From NCBI GenBank assembly GCA_013995675.1, contig VWRR01000004.1:310001-374000 (forward strand): a stretch of 64,000 nucleotides of DNA, in the 5' to 3' direction. Numbering within the stretch: the first letter of the stretch is position 1; the number at the start of each line of letters is the position of its first letter. This stretch comes from Cyanidiococcus yangmingshanensis. Its lineage: Eukaryota; Rhodophyta; Bangiophyceae; Cyanidiales; Cyanidiaceae. The translations under genes and the position numbers were made by a program. Shown piece after piece: positions 1 through 8,597 of the stretch. The notes below the pieces were generated by a model. It made no database searches, had not been told where the DNA came from, and saw only the letters and a list, made by a program, of their open reading frames with translations.

Positions 1-52
1 AGACCAACAGCCGACCAAGCTTGTTCAGAATCGCGATCGCAAGCACTACCAT
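1..52 (-). CDS. ARCN1: Coatomer subunit delta, N-terminal fragment
   Basis: The gene runs off the left edge of the window; only the first 17 codons are present. They read MVVLAIAILNKLGRLLV, which matches the start of delta-COP proteins of plants and animals (Met-Val-Val-Leu-Ala, then Asn/Lys-x-Gly-x-x-Leu-Val). In the family this is the first strand of a longin-like domain. Delta-COP is part of the COPI coat that returns vesicles from Golgi to ER. The ATG is at 52-50. The identification rests on a short stretch, but the order of residues is distinctive. A sigma or zeta adaptin-like chain would be the alternative, since those share the longin start. Confidence 0.62.
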   Translation of the reverse strand, partial: MVVLAIAILNKLGRLLV

Positions 53-582
53 GGTCGTTTCCTCACTATGCACAGCTAGTTGACTGGTTTTCTTATATTC
101 AGGTTCGATGCCGATCGAATTTGGTTGTCTTTTGGTGAGCGAGCGAGCGAGCGAACAGTTCAACAACCGCCAACGACGGCCGCTTGCCGAAACGGATGCG
201 GCCACGTCTCCGCTCAGAAGACTGAACTTCCTCGAAGGCGGTTGCAGCAAAAGGGTCGTAGACGCTCATCCAAGTTGGAGTTGGAGATATGAAGAAGTAA
301 GACTGGTTATGGAGTGAAGAGGGTTGGTGGTGCCTTCGATAGTAATCATAGTATGTTGAAGCGCTGCTCTTGGTTTGCGGGGGAGCAGCAGGCTTTGGAT
401 AGCTCCGAACAACTTTCGCACCGGTCACTGATCAGGTTGTTGAATCGGTGTAAGTCGATCCGAGCTCTTGTGATGACACTGATGCGGATAGAGGTTCAAG
501 AACCTAGGTGCCCGGTTTACTGGACAGATCGCGTGTTTCATTGACTATCAGTTTCCGTTCCCAAGCGGGCTATCCGGAAACG
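53..582. other. Intergenic region upstream of delta-COP
   Basis: No convincing gene is seen. The stretch holds a short GAGC tetranucleotide run at 137-154 and is probably the promoter and 5' leader of the delta-COP gene that reads leftwards. Small ORFs here overlap each other on both strands and resemble no family I know. Confidence 0.5.
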
Positions 583-855
583 ATGCCAACAACAAGTGGT
601 GCAAGTCTTTTCCAGCCTACGTATGAAAACCGTGTTGGGTGTCGGAACGCACTTGGAGTGTTCATGTCTAAAACGCTGATATGCCAACAACAAGTGGTGC
701 AAGTCTTTTCCAGCCTACGTATGAAAACCGTGTTGGGTGTCGGAACGCACTTGGAGTGTTCATGTCTAAAACGCTGATATGCCAACAACAAGTGGTGTGA
801 GTCTTTTCCAGCCTACGTATGAAAACCTTGATGAATCTCTGAAGGCGCTTGGGGT
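583..855. repeat. 98-bp tandem direct repeat, about 2.8 copies
   Basis: A unit beginning ATGCCAACAACAAGTGGTG recurs at 583, 681 and 779, an exact spacing of 98 bp. Copies one and two are nearly identical; the third diverges in its second half. The diverged end of copy three runs up to the stop codon of the pentapeptide-protein gene that ends at 858, and its last part (cttggggtgttcag) resembles the matching part of the full units (cttggagtgttcat). The repeat therefore probably arose by tandem duplication of that gene's 3' flank. There are no spacers of unique sequence between units. Confidence 0.9.
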
Positions 856-857
856 GT

Positions 858-1610
858 TCAGTCTGAACAGCCAAGAGAATCCCTGGTAGCCACTCCGGTC
901 TGCGAATTCACTCCAGCTGCCGTTTTGCACAGATATCGACGCTGGTCTGGTCGCAATAGAACATCTGTCCAGTCGGAGCCCTCAATGAGCACACCTTCCA
1001 CCTTCGTCTGACCCACGACATAGGCATTCATGAGCACTGCATTGGTTAGGTCTGCTTTGCGCAAGCTAGCCAGCTCCAGGTTGGCCCTGGACAAGTTCGC
1101 ATTCCGGAAGTTTGCGTTGCTACAGTCGGCATCGAAGAAGGAGGCATCCTGCAGGTTGCTTCCAGAAAAATCACAACCCCGCACAATGCTCTGCTGAAAA
1201 GAGACTCCGTGCAAGTCTTGGTTCGCGAAGTTTGCGCCTTCCAGATTCACTCCTCTCGTGACGATCTTTGACGTGCCAGAAGCGAGTGTCGAGGCACCCC
1301 CTCCACGCACCTTGAAGGGTTCCTCTGCCAACGCGGGCGGGTTTGTTCCGTGAATTACTGTCAAACCAAACAGGAACAAAGTTGCCGAGGTCCCGATACT
1401 GGCAGCAAGCCTTCGAAAACCTGGCGCGTCTCGCGAATCACTAGGACGTTGAGCGAGCATACGACTGGACAGGCTCCGACCTTTTCGTTTCGCACTCCCA
1501 AAGTGATCCCAGTCAACGGCCCTTTGGTGGCTGTTCAAGATCCCCACACGACGACCACAGTAAGGTGTATTCATACCACGGCAATAGAAAGGACTCGCTA
1601 CCACAAACAT
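858..1610 (-). CDS. Thylakoid lumen pentapeptide-repeat protein (TL17-like)
   Basis: About 250 residues from the ATG at 1610; the frame is open a little further up but without another ATG. The precursor begins MFVVASPF, the Met-Phe start typical of red-algal plastid transit peptides. A second signal follows: a twin-arginine (FRRLAASIGTSATLFLFGL) with a hydrophobic stretch ending PPALA before EEPF, so export to the thylakoid lumen by the Tat route is likely. The mature part carries about a dozen pentapeptide repeats of the A(N/D)Lxx kind (for example GANFAN, SNANFRNANLSRANL). It ends with a motif, LLRPDQRRYLCKTAAG, close to that of plant lumenal 17.4 kDa proteins. The biochemical role of that family is not known to me. 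The stop codon abuts the 98-bp repeat. Confidence 0.85.
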   Translation of the reverse strand: MFVVASPFYCRGMNTPYCGRRVGILNSHQRAVDWDHFGSAKRKGRSLSSRMLAQRPSDSRDAPGFRRLAASIGTSATLFLFGLTVIHGTNPPALAEEPFKVRGGGASTLASGTSKIVTRGVNLEGANFANQDLHGVSFQQSIVRGCDFSGSNLQDASFFDADCSNANFRNANLSRANLELASLRKADLTNAVLMNAYVVGQTKVEGVLIEGSDWTDVLLRPDQRRYLCKTAAGVNSQTGVATRDSLGCSD

Positions 1611-1652
1611 ACCGTCAAAAGTTTCAGAACGAACTAGGAACAGGGCTGACAA

Positions 1653-2892
1653 TTCATGAATTCGAGGTTTACTGCAGCGAGATTCCGTATCGTCCTTGAT
1701 TCCGAGCAGCGATGGACTCGTCGGGAAAAGGCGTTCCAGCCCGATACGCTTCGAACTAGACTAGAGTGCATCTCCATATGGAATAAAGTAAAGCATACAC
1801 TGAAGGCGAGTCTACATGGCCTCATTCGTGAAGACATGAGAATGCATCGCTCTGGCCGAAGACGTATGCCACTGAGCGCTGGGGTTTGCCCAACATCGTC
1901 CGACGCTTTCAGCGACGTGCACTAGGCCGTCTTGAACATGAATCCTGTACGATGCTCACGTCTCGGTTCATACGCATCGAATGAGCTCATTAGAGTTGTC
2001 GATGATATGTTCCGAGAGGCGGTGCATGCCGTCTGTCGCTCACGCATCCCGAACTGGATGATTCATGGGTGCTAGTGACTTAAAATCCGATGGAGGGTAG
2101 AAAAGCATCCACAGAGGTCAAGGATCGCAATCAAAGCTGCTTCATTCGTCCACTGGACAATACAAAGATGTCTGGACAATCTGGCTTTGCGGTTTACGGA
2201 TAATTGAGTTTTATATTCCTGCACGAGCGTTCGAGCGATGGGGGTGCTTCTATCTTTGGCAGAGAAAAACTCGCTACTGACAGAAACAGACAAAGCCATG
2301 TTTGCAGACCACTGATCCTTGACGTCCGCTCATTCCCCTGAGGCTCCCGCAGAGCTCCTAGCGACACGACGGCCTATCTCTATCGGTGTCTTCAAGCATG
2401 CGTCGCTCGTGAACAGTGACGTCGTTCGAACGATGACCCAGCCGGCGCCTCTCTGCAAGATGCCTCCGAGCTGAGGTTGGTGGAGGCGCCGAAGGCCTTC
2501 TTGCCAAGGACAGGGCTTTATGAGTTCGCGGTTCTAAGAAATAGGTATTCGCTTTGGGCTTTCGCTTGGTCATTGAGGCTTGCACTGGTCGAGCAAAAAA
2601 AACGGAAGCTAAGCGCTATAGATAGGCGTGCGAGAATCCAGAACGCTGTGCGTAGCCCTTCTGAGGCTTTGCGATCAAGACTGGTCGGCCGAGCGTTTGT
2701 TCAGCGTCCAGCTCGACTACGTAGTTTCATTCGAGTTCGATTTTGTGATGAGACCTAACCAAAGGGGAGCGATAGTTGGAGGAAAACGTAGGAGCAGAGT
2801 GGGAATCATGTCAGAACGGTCTGCCCAGCGAGACACATCGTTGCAACGCTCTCAGCGGGGTCATCGTCGACGTTCAGCACCCTGTCGTCCGA
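1653..2892. other. Intergenic region without a recognised gene
   Basis: Only short, mutually overlapping ORFs are seen (longest about 93 codons) and none resembles a known family. The left part should hold the promoter of the lumen-protein gene. From about 2893 the sequence may already belong to NOC2 (see that entry). Confidence 0.45.
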
Positions 2893-3091
2893 ATGGGAGC
2901 TGGCTCTAGTAATAGAAAAAAATTTTCACTGCGAACTCGGTCGAAAAAGCGGTCGAGGCTATCTCTGAGAGAATGGTTCAGAGGCCGGCGCCAACCCGAC
3001 GGCACTGGAGCAGCATGAGCATCTACATGGCTCGAGTCGAACAACGACAGACAAGCACAGCGACGAATCTCTTGCGGATACGAATGCTGAT

Positions 3092-5002
3092 TTGCTCGAC
3101 TCCCTCGAAGACCCTGTTGCAGAGCATCGTCGACACCTAACCGAGCTGCGTCAACAGGACCCCGAGTTCTATGCATTTCTGCAGTCTCACGATGATTCAC
3201 TTCTGCATTTTGCCGAAGGATCTATGGCACTTGCAGAAGCGCCAGAGGCGGATTCGTCGATGAACTCAACACACGAAGATGATGGTGAGCTTTCCAGCAG
3301 CGCGCCCTCTGAGGTGGGCTTAGAAGACTCCCGTCGAGGTAGCGACATTGAAACAGGCAGCGTGTCCAACGTAGAAAGGGCTGTGAAAGAGAAGCCAAAG
3401 ACGCTCTTGCGCATTGATGTATCATGGTTCCGTCGAATTCAACGTGATCTCAAGCGTTCATCGAAACGCATGGCCGCTCTACGACGCCTGGTGAGTGTAT
3501 TCTCCCGACTCGTGCGTGATCGTGAACCGCTTGCGAGAGGCGGCGAGCCTCAGGCAGCCTCCTTGGCGGACAGCAGTGGCCATCGGGTGCTACTCTACAT
3601 CGTGGTCACTGTGCCATCGGTGCTTCGTCGTGACCTGGCTGCCAAGCTTCATGACCTCAATCCAGAAGACCGGGATTGGCAACGCTACCGACGTGTCCTT
3701 CTCTCCTACGCAAATACGTTTTCAATGCTACTGTCCGTAGTGCGCGACCCTTTCACGAAATGTTTCCTGCTTCGACGCATTGATAGCCTTGCGCCATTCC
3801 TGGCTTTGCTCCCCAAATGGACCAAGGCTCTGATCAGAGATCTTGCAGCACGTTGGCTTGATGTCGATGAACTCGTCATCATCCGTTCACAAGTACATTC
3901 AACCTTGAAAACGCTGGCGCGGAGCGCAGGTGACCAGGTGCCGGACATGATTCTTCGCGAATGTTACCGCAGCTTTATTCACCAATTCAAGAGTCGAAAT
4001 CCACGAGTTTCGCCAGCAATTGATTTTTGCCTACAGAGTGCTCGTGAACTCTTTGCAGAGAATGTAGAGGCTTCATACCGAGTGGGTTTTGCGGAGCTTT
4101 TGGAGTTGGGCGTGCTGTTGCGCAAGTCCCTCCAGACCGGTCATGGATGTGATTCTGATGCGATTCTGAACTGGTCATTCATGCATTCTTTGGAGTGGTG
4201 GTCGCATGTCCTCGCAGTTCACCCGGGCTTGACGTCGTTGCGTTTCCCATACACGCAGATTGTACTCATCCTCATCGACGGTTTGCGAAGCCTGCGGCTG
4301 TTCGGAGCCCGTTTTGCCTGTATACGGGCTCTGCTTCGACTGACACGAGAGACGCACCTCTATCTACCACTTGTGCCGTCGTTGTTGGAGATGCTTGACT
4401 TTGCGGATCTGCAGCGAAAACCTAGCGAACATGCGGAGCGGAAAAATGCCACCATTGATTGGCAGCGTCTGCTGCGCATCCAAGAGGAGACGCTGCGAAC
4501 CGCTGCCTTTCGAGAGGCAGTCATTGACGAGGTCCTATATCTGCTCCTCGAATGGCTTGCATTGTATGCGCGCGATGCAGCGTTCCCTGAACTGGCTTTC
4601 CCGGTTCAAAGGCAACTTTTGCGATATCAACGCTCCAGCAAATCCAGTTTTCTTCGGGAACGCATCGCGGCTTTGATAGGCCGGCTCAAAGAGGATATTC
4701 AGGCGATATCGCACTGGCGAACTGGAGCTGGCCAGGGGCTCGCAAGCGCACCTTCTCAGTTTGTTAGCCGACTCGAACAACGTCTAGTTGCGGAGCAGGA
4801 GAAACGGGCCCGGCTTCGTCCTACGGGTATCGTGATTCCGTCGAAAGAACACAAGGCAACGGCTGCGCGTCGAGAGGATATTTCGAACAACTTTGTGGAG
4901 GACTGGCATGTACCTGACCAGTATTTGGAGCAAGCAGATGATGTGCTGGTAGCGCTCGATCTGGACGACGATGTCGATGAGACAGAGAACACCGAGTGCT
5001 AG
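3092..5002 (+). CDS. NOC2: Nucleolar complex protein 2 (NOC2)
   Basis: Noc2 joins Noc1 or Noc3 in escorting pre-60S ribosomal particles from nucleolus to nucleoplasm. The N-terminal motif LTELRQQDPEFYAFLQSHD is typical of the family. The central region has the conserved stretches YANTFSMLLSVVRDPFTKC, LRECYRSFIHQ and NWSFMHSLEWWSHVL, and the C-terminus is acidic after VEDWHVPDQYLE. At 636 residues it is slightly shorter than most homologues because the basic N-terminus is missing. The frame opens after a TGA near 2968 and contains no ATG before codon 45; the listed first codon is TTG. A lysine/arginine-rich stretch beginning MGAGSSNRKKFSLRTRSKKR at 2893 in another frame looks like the missing N-terminus, so either a frame break or a short intron lies between about 2960 and 3018. 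Identity is secure, the start is not. Confidence 0.9.
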   Translation: MLDSLEDPVAEHRRHLTELRQQDPEFYAFLQSHDDSLLHFAEGSMALAEAPEADSSMNSTHEDDGELSSSAPSEVGLEDSRRGSDIETGSVSNVERAVKEKPKTLLRIDVSWFRRIQRDLKRSSKRMAALRRLVSVFSRLVRDREPLARGGEPQAASLADSSGHRVLLYIVVTVPSVLRRDLAAKLHDLNPEDRDWQRYRRVLLSYANTFSMLLSVVRDPFTKCFLLRRIDSLAPFLALLPKWTKALIRDLAARWLDVDELVIIRSQVHSTLKTLARSAGDQVPDMILRECYRSFIHQFKSRNPRVSPAIDFCLQSARELFAENVEASYRVGFAELLELGVLLRKSLQTGHGCDSDAILNWSFMHSLEWWSHVLAVHPGLTSLRFPYTQIVLILIDGLRSLRLFGARFACIRALLRLTRETHLYLPLVPSLLEMLDFADLQRKPSEHAERKNATIDWQRLLRIQEETLRTAAFREAVIDEVLYLLLEWLALYARDAAFPELAFPVQRQLLRYQRSSKSSFLRERIAALIGRLKEDIQAISHWRTGAGQGLASAPSQFVSRLEQRLVAEQEKRARLRPTGIVIPSKEHKATAARREDISNNFVEDWHVPDQYLEQADDVLVALDLDDDVDETENTEC

Positions 5003-5481
5003 GGCGAGCACGTCCGCCTGCCACGATAGCTCCAAAACGTGCATGTAAAGCGCAAAAAGAAAGAATCTTTTCTCGGCGTAGCGCTCGGGGCACAATGGCA
5101 AAGAGTCTGGAGGCACTCGCCGAAACTTGGATGCAAGTTAGCGGGATCTCGCCTGAACCGACAGCATCAATCTCGATGGGAAGCTTCGGATGAACTCCGC
5201 CTATTTCTCGATGACTGGACGAGCTCATTTCACATTGTGTACGAATGCAAAGCGAAACGTTCTCGTATGTAACGTCTCATGAAACAGGTGCCGCAGCGTT
5301 ACCGAGCGGTGCACCCAGACGGTTCCCAGCAGCAGTGATACGCATAAGGAATCGCTGCTGGTCGGCACGGCTCTGAAGGGTACTTGAACGGGTGCTTGTA
5401 CAAACTTTTCTCCCGGTGCATACTCGTATGCCAAGCGCGTGCGGGCGAGCGTTGGCCGTTTTGGGGAGTTGGCAAAAACAT
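5003..5481. other. Spacer between NOC2 and the tRNA gene
   Basis: No gene is supported. It holds the presumed 3' end of NOC2 and, at 5474-5478, the T5 run that would end the minus-strand tRNA transcript. Confidence 0.5.
5474..5478 (-). terminator. Pol III T-run downstream of tRNA-Arg
   Basis: Five consecutive T residues on the minus strand begin four bases after the tRNA discriminator base. This is the usual RNA polymerase III termination signal. Confidence 0.7.
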
Positions 5482-5614
5482 CACGCGCGGGGGGACTTGA
5501 ACCCCCAATCTTTGGATGGGTTCGCATGAGAGGCCGAAGTCCAACGCCTTCTCCATTGGGCCCCTGTGGATTGGTCGACGAAGTGACTGCTCCAGCGGGA
5601 TAGGCCACGCGCGC
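5482..5614 (-). tRNA. tRNA-Arg (anticodon UCG) with two introns
   Basis: Read on the minus strand, the 5' acceptor strand GCGCGCG (5614-5608) pairs with CGCGCGT (5489-5483), leaving G at 5482 as discriminator. The D stem GCC...GGC is interrupted after GCC by about 44 nt (5602-5559; the junction can slide because GGCC occurs at both ends). The anticodon stem TTGGA/TCCAA encloses CTTCGG, anticodon TCG, followed by a 16-nt intron (5533-5518) at the canonical position after base 37. The T arm is GGGGG-TTCAAGT-CCCCC. Removing both introns leaves 73 nt. The anticodon-loop intron is ordinary; the D-arm intron is of the ectopic type described in Cyanidioschyzon and splits the A-box internal promoter. 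The one weak pair is G1-U72. Confidence 0.88.
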
Positions 5615-5640
5615 TGGCGAGAATTGAGATGGAAAATCAG

Positions 5641-5650
5641 CATATAAAGC
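5641..5650 (-). promoter_or_regulatory. TATA-like element upstream of tRNA-Arg
   Basis: The minus strand reads GCTTTATATG about 28-36 bp before the first base of the tRNA. Because the A box inside this gene is split by an intron, an upstream TATA element may help position RNA polymerase III. The assignment rests on position and sequence only. Confidence 0.45.
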
Positions 5651-6925
5651 GTACGATTTTTTTCTCATTGATAAGCTTCTAGGCGGGGATTTGGGCTCGT
5701 CGCAAAGGATGTTTTGAAGCCGTCTCTATCCAGTTTCCGAAGCTGAGACCACAAACGGTTGCGCATTCGCTTACCTTCGAGAGAATGGGTTCGGATCTGT
5801 TCTGATTTATTTAGGTAGATGAAAAGAATTGACAACGCAAGCGTCTCAATTGGCGGTTGAGAAGTGTTGTGGTAGCGCTGGGCTTGTGATTCTCTGAACG
5901 GGAACCTTTGAACAGTATCATTTGGTACTAGAGACGCTCTTCAATTTCAGAGTGCGGGCCTAGAACACCATATGGTGACTGGTGTCTCGGGATGTTGCTT
6001 TGAAACTGGGTTCCGGCTGTGTGACGGTCGCTCGGCGTTGAGGTGTCGACACTTATTCTCTGTTTGCGGTTCCTATGGGCTGTTTCTTGCCAAGATCGGC
6101 AACCTGGGGACAGAAACGTTTGGACATTCGGGACCCCTCTAAGTCACGGATATTTCTAGCGTTTTTACTAGAATCGAAGAGTTTCGGAGTATTTAACACC
6201 GGCGTATCGCGTGCGTTGGGAGCACTATATCCTCTCTGGTTATAGAGATCGCATCGTTAGAAAGTTTGGTCCAAATATATAGCTATGGATGGGGGGCAAA
6301 ATCAGCTTACATTAGAGAACTCTTTCCCTGTTCACCGCTTTTGTTGGCGAGTGTATTTTCGCGCTCCGTTGGCGTTGCGCTTGGACCAAAGCGAGTGCGC
6401 CATGCCCTGGAGCAGCAGCCTCATCGAATATGCTCCATGTTCGCGACCAACTCGATTGTGAGTTCGGTGGCAGTTGACCTGCGAGGCATACTAATCGTGC
6501 TAACGATGCGTTTATAAGCAAGTTCGACGAACAGGTCTAAAATTGTTATCGCTCACCTGCGTCGCCAAGAGATGCTCCTACGCCGGTTCCTAAAATGAGT
6601 GGCATCCAGACCTGTTTCGGAATGAGCCGGGCTCGAGGTCAAGCGCTCATAGGTTCTTGTCACGAAAAAAAGTCGCAGCTTCTATATATATAGCAGCTGC
6701 TCGCTCGTCGATAATTTGCGCGCGTATACGACTTGGATGCGCCATCAGGGACAACAGTGCAACCATTGCAACCACGCCCCTGCTAGCCCTAAGCGCGTGC
6801 TCGGGCCTTGTCCGATAAAGGCACAATGATAGGCATGAAACATCCGCTCCAAACCGAACACGAGTGGATTCGGCCACGAGCGGCGCCTGACGCTCCCACG
6901 AACGGCTTCATGCAGCGAGTCGAGC
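5651..6925. other. Intergenic region without a recognised gene
   Basis: About 1.3 kb with lower GC than the flanking genes and only short ORFs (longest 83 codons) that do not resemble known proteins. I looked for tRNA T-arm sequences, U6-like and 5S-like motifs and saw none. It may hold an RNA gene that cannot be recognised by eye. Confidence 0.4.
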
Positions 6926-7735
6926 TTAGCTCTCCTCCATGACATTCGTCCCCGCTGCTTCGGCAGCATCTGCCCCCGGGGATGCATCTCCTTCCATCTG
7001 TTGATGTTCGAGCTCGGCTCGTTGGCGAGCGCTTGAGATGAGCGACATCGGAACGCGCGCAAACTGGCGGTCACAGACTTCGCTGATCCATGCCATCTCA
7101 AGTTCATAGGGTTTGTCCTTGGCAATATCCCGTGACTGATGAATCATAAGAGCGATCTCACTGACTGCATCTGCGCAAGTGAGCTGATCAAAGTTCAGTT
7201 TATTCAACGCGGTGCGAACCGCCGTTCGACCTTTGCCATTCGCATATGCCCTGTATTTGTATCCACTTCCATCAGGCTCCACGATGTAAAGGCATGGCCC
7301 AGACGTCTCATCCCAGCCGCCAATCAAAATAGCACAACCAAACGGACGCACATGCCAGTAGAGAGAATATACATGCGCATAGCTGGCCAAGCGCTCAGCG
7401 AGCAGACTCGGTGGAATCTCCTCCGCGTACACGTTCCGAAAGTTCTGCGCCTCGCTTCGCGCTCGACTGACCATCTGCCGTCCATCTGGACCGATGCCAG
7501 CAATGGCGATACCGATGTGACGATCCACCGCAAAAACTCGACGAAGTGAGTTCGGTTGCAACAGTTTCGTAGAGCGCAGGTTCTCCACAGCCAGGACGAC
7601 GCCGTCAACGCATCGAACACCGATCACCGTGCCACTCTGCTCAACTGCTTTTACCGCATACTCCACCTGATATACCCGACCTTCTGGAGAAAATGTTGTT
7701 GTGCTCAGGTCGTACCCGGAGCCCACGCCAGCCAT
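6926..7735 (-). CDS. PSMA3: 20S proteasome subunit alpha type 3 (alpha-7)
   Basis: An alpha-ring subunit of the 20S proteasome core, involved in ring assembly and gate formation rather than catalysis. The N-terminal alpha signature GYDLSTTTFSPEGRVYQVEYA is directly visible, followed by KAVEQSGTVIGVRC, the TLY/VRPFGCAILIGG segment and DGSGYKYRAYANGKG. The motifs SLYWHVRPFGC and KDKPYELEMAWISE point to the alpha-3 type (PSMA3, plant PAG1, yeast PRE10) rather than other alpha subunits. It is 269 residues, with a short acidic tail ending in EES, close to the family's usual 245-260. The ATG at 7735 gives the conserved N-terminus directly. Confidence 0.95.
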   Translation of the reverse strand: MAGVGSGYDLSTTTFSPEGRVYQVEYAVKAVEQSGTVIGVRCVDGVVLAVENLRSTKLLQPNSLRRVFAVDRHIGIAIAGIGPDGRQMVSRARSEAQNFRNVYAEEIPPSLLAERLASYAHVYSLYWHVRPFGCAILIGGWDETSGPCLYIVEPDGSGYKYRAYANGKGRTAVRTALNKLNFDQLTCADAVSEIALMIHQSRDIAKDKPYELEMAWISEVCDRQFARVPMSLISSARQRAELEHQQMEGDASPGADAAEAAGTNVMEES

Positions 7736-8352
7736 TGCTGATCACTACGCTGAAGACGCAGACCGGAGAACGAGACAAATCGGATACCTTGTGGCCGCGC
7801 CCGCCGGGGTGAGCAGCAGGCGGTGCTGGCGCTTCCGTTCAGCACGGGATCCGAATGCCCGAGCCACGCCAGCGCGCTCCGCAGGGTGTGGCGCTCAAGG
7901 ACGCTACCGACATATGGTTGGTTGACTCGCACTGAAAAACCTGCGCACTGTCGTTTCCGGGGACCACTGCCACAGACGGATAGAATCGGTCTATCTGGTA
8001 AGCAATACCGCAAACGTACCCTACGTCTCTGCTGAGCATCTCCATTCGGGGCCGTGTTCGAATGCGACCCGCATCTCGCCATTCGCACGGCTGCTGAAAC
8101 GAATCAGTATGCAGTTTGACCCGTCGATCGTCGATTTCATTCCACACCCCAGCGCTCGTTCTCGAGAAACCGATTCCGTCCTCAGCTCGAGCACTTTGCT
8201 GTAACCTTCTTCGATCCAACAGTCTGGAAACAGATCATCAACGAATGCATGCAATGCTTTCATCCATCGATGACTCGAGACAGCGCGTCATCCTAGGAGC
8301 GTTCGGCTTGCAAGTACATCCAAACCAGGGCCTGCATACGCATCCGGAGTCG
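7736..8352. other. Spacer with a possible unidentified minus-strand ORF
   Basis: Between the proteasome gene and the MOR1 leader, the minus strand is open in overlapping frames. One reads from ATG 8263 to 8021 (80 codons, starting MKALHAFVDDLFPDCWIEEG). The adjoining frames contain GYVCGIAYQIDRFYPSVAVV and similar stretches that look protein-like. If this is a gene it is spread over more than one frame. I cannot name a family. Confidence 0.25.
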
Positions 8353-8370
8353 CCTTGGCATGCGCCAAGG
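8353..8370. other. Short perfect hairpin
   Basis: CCTTGGC (8353-8359) and GCCAAGG (8364-8370) form a 7-bp perfect inverted repeat around a 4-base loop. It lies 17 bases before a much longer hairpin, in the presumed leader or promoter of the MOR1 gene. Confidence 0.6.
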
Positions 8371-8386
8371 AGAGGCCGCCTTTGGC

Positions 8387-8435
8387 GCCGTGCCGCGCGA
8401 TCGTCTGCGCGTCTCCGTCGATCGCGCGGCACGGC
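8387..8435. other. 17-bp perfect GC-rich inverted repeat
   Basis: The arm GCCGTGCCGCGCGATCG (8387-8403) is matched exactly by its reverse complement at 8419-8435 around a 15-base loop. The arms are extremely GC rich and would form a very stable stem in RNA, or a cruciform in DNA. It ends about 160 bp before the chosen MOR1 start codon. It could be a structured 5' leader, part of a small RNA, or a protein-binding palindrome. Confidence 0.75.
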
Positions 8436-8597
8436 CGATCGCCTGTCGTCGCTGGCGGAGACCAGGGGTGTCACACGCCAGACCAATTTGTGACACCACG
8501 ATTGGCTCGCCATTTTGAATTTTCGAATGGGCACTCGATAGACGTACACGGGCTGGCGCGAGTTGCGCTGCAGTCAACGCTCTTGTGCCGAGCGCTG

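Noticed and set aside
137-154. GAGC repeat as a regulatory element
   Set aside because: Simple tetranucleotide repeat that also occurs at other intergenic places in the window; no positional logic.
583-855. CRISPR-like array
   Set aside because: The 98-bp units abut directly without unique spacers and lie in a eukaryotic nuclear setting; this is a plain tandem duplication.
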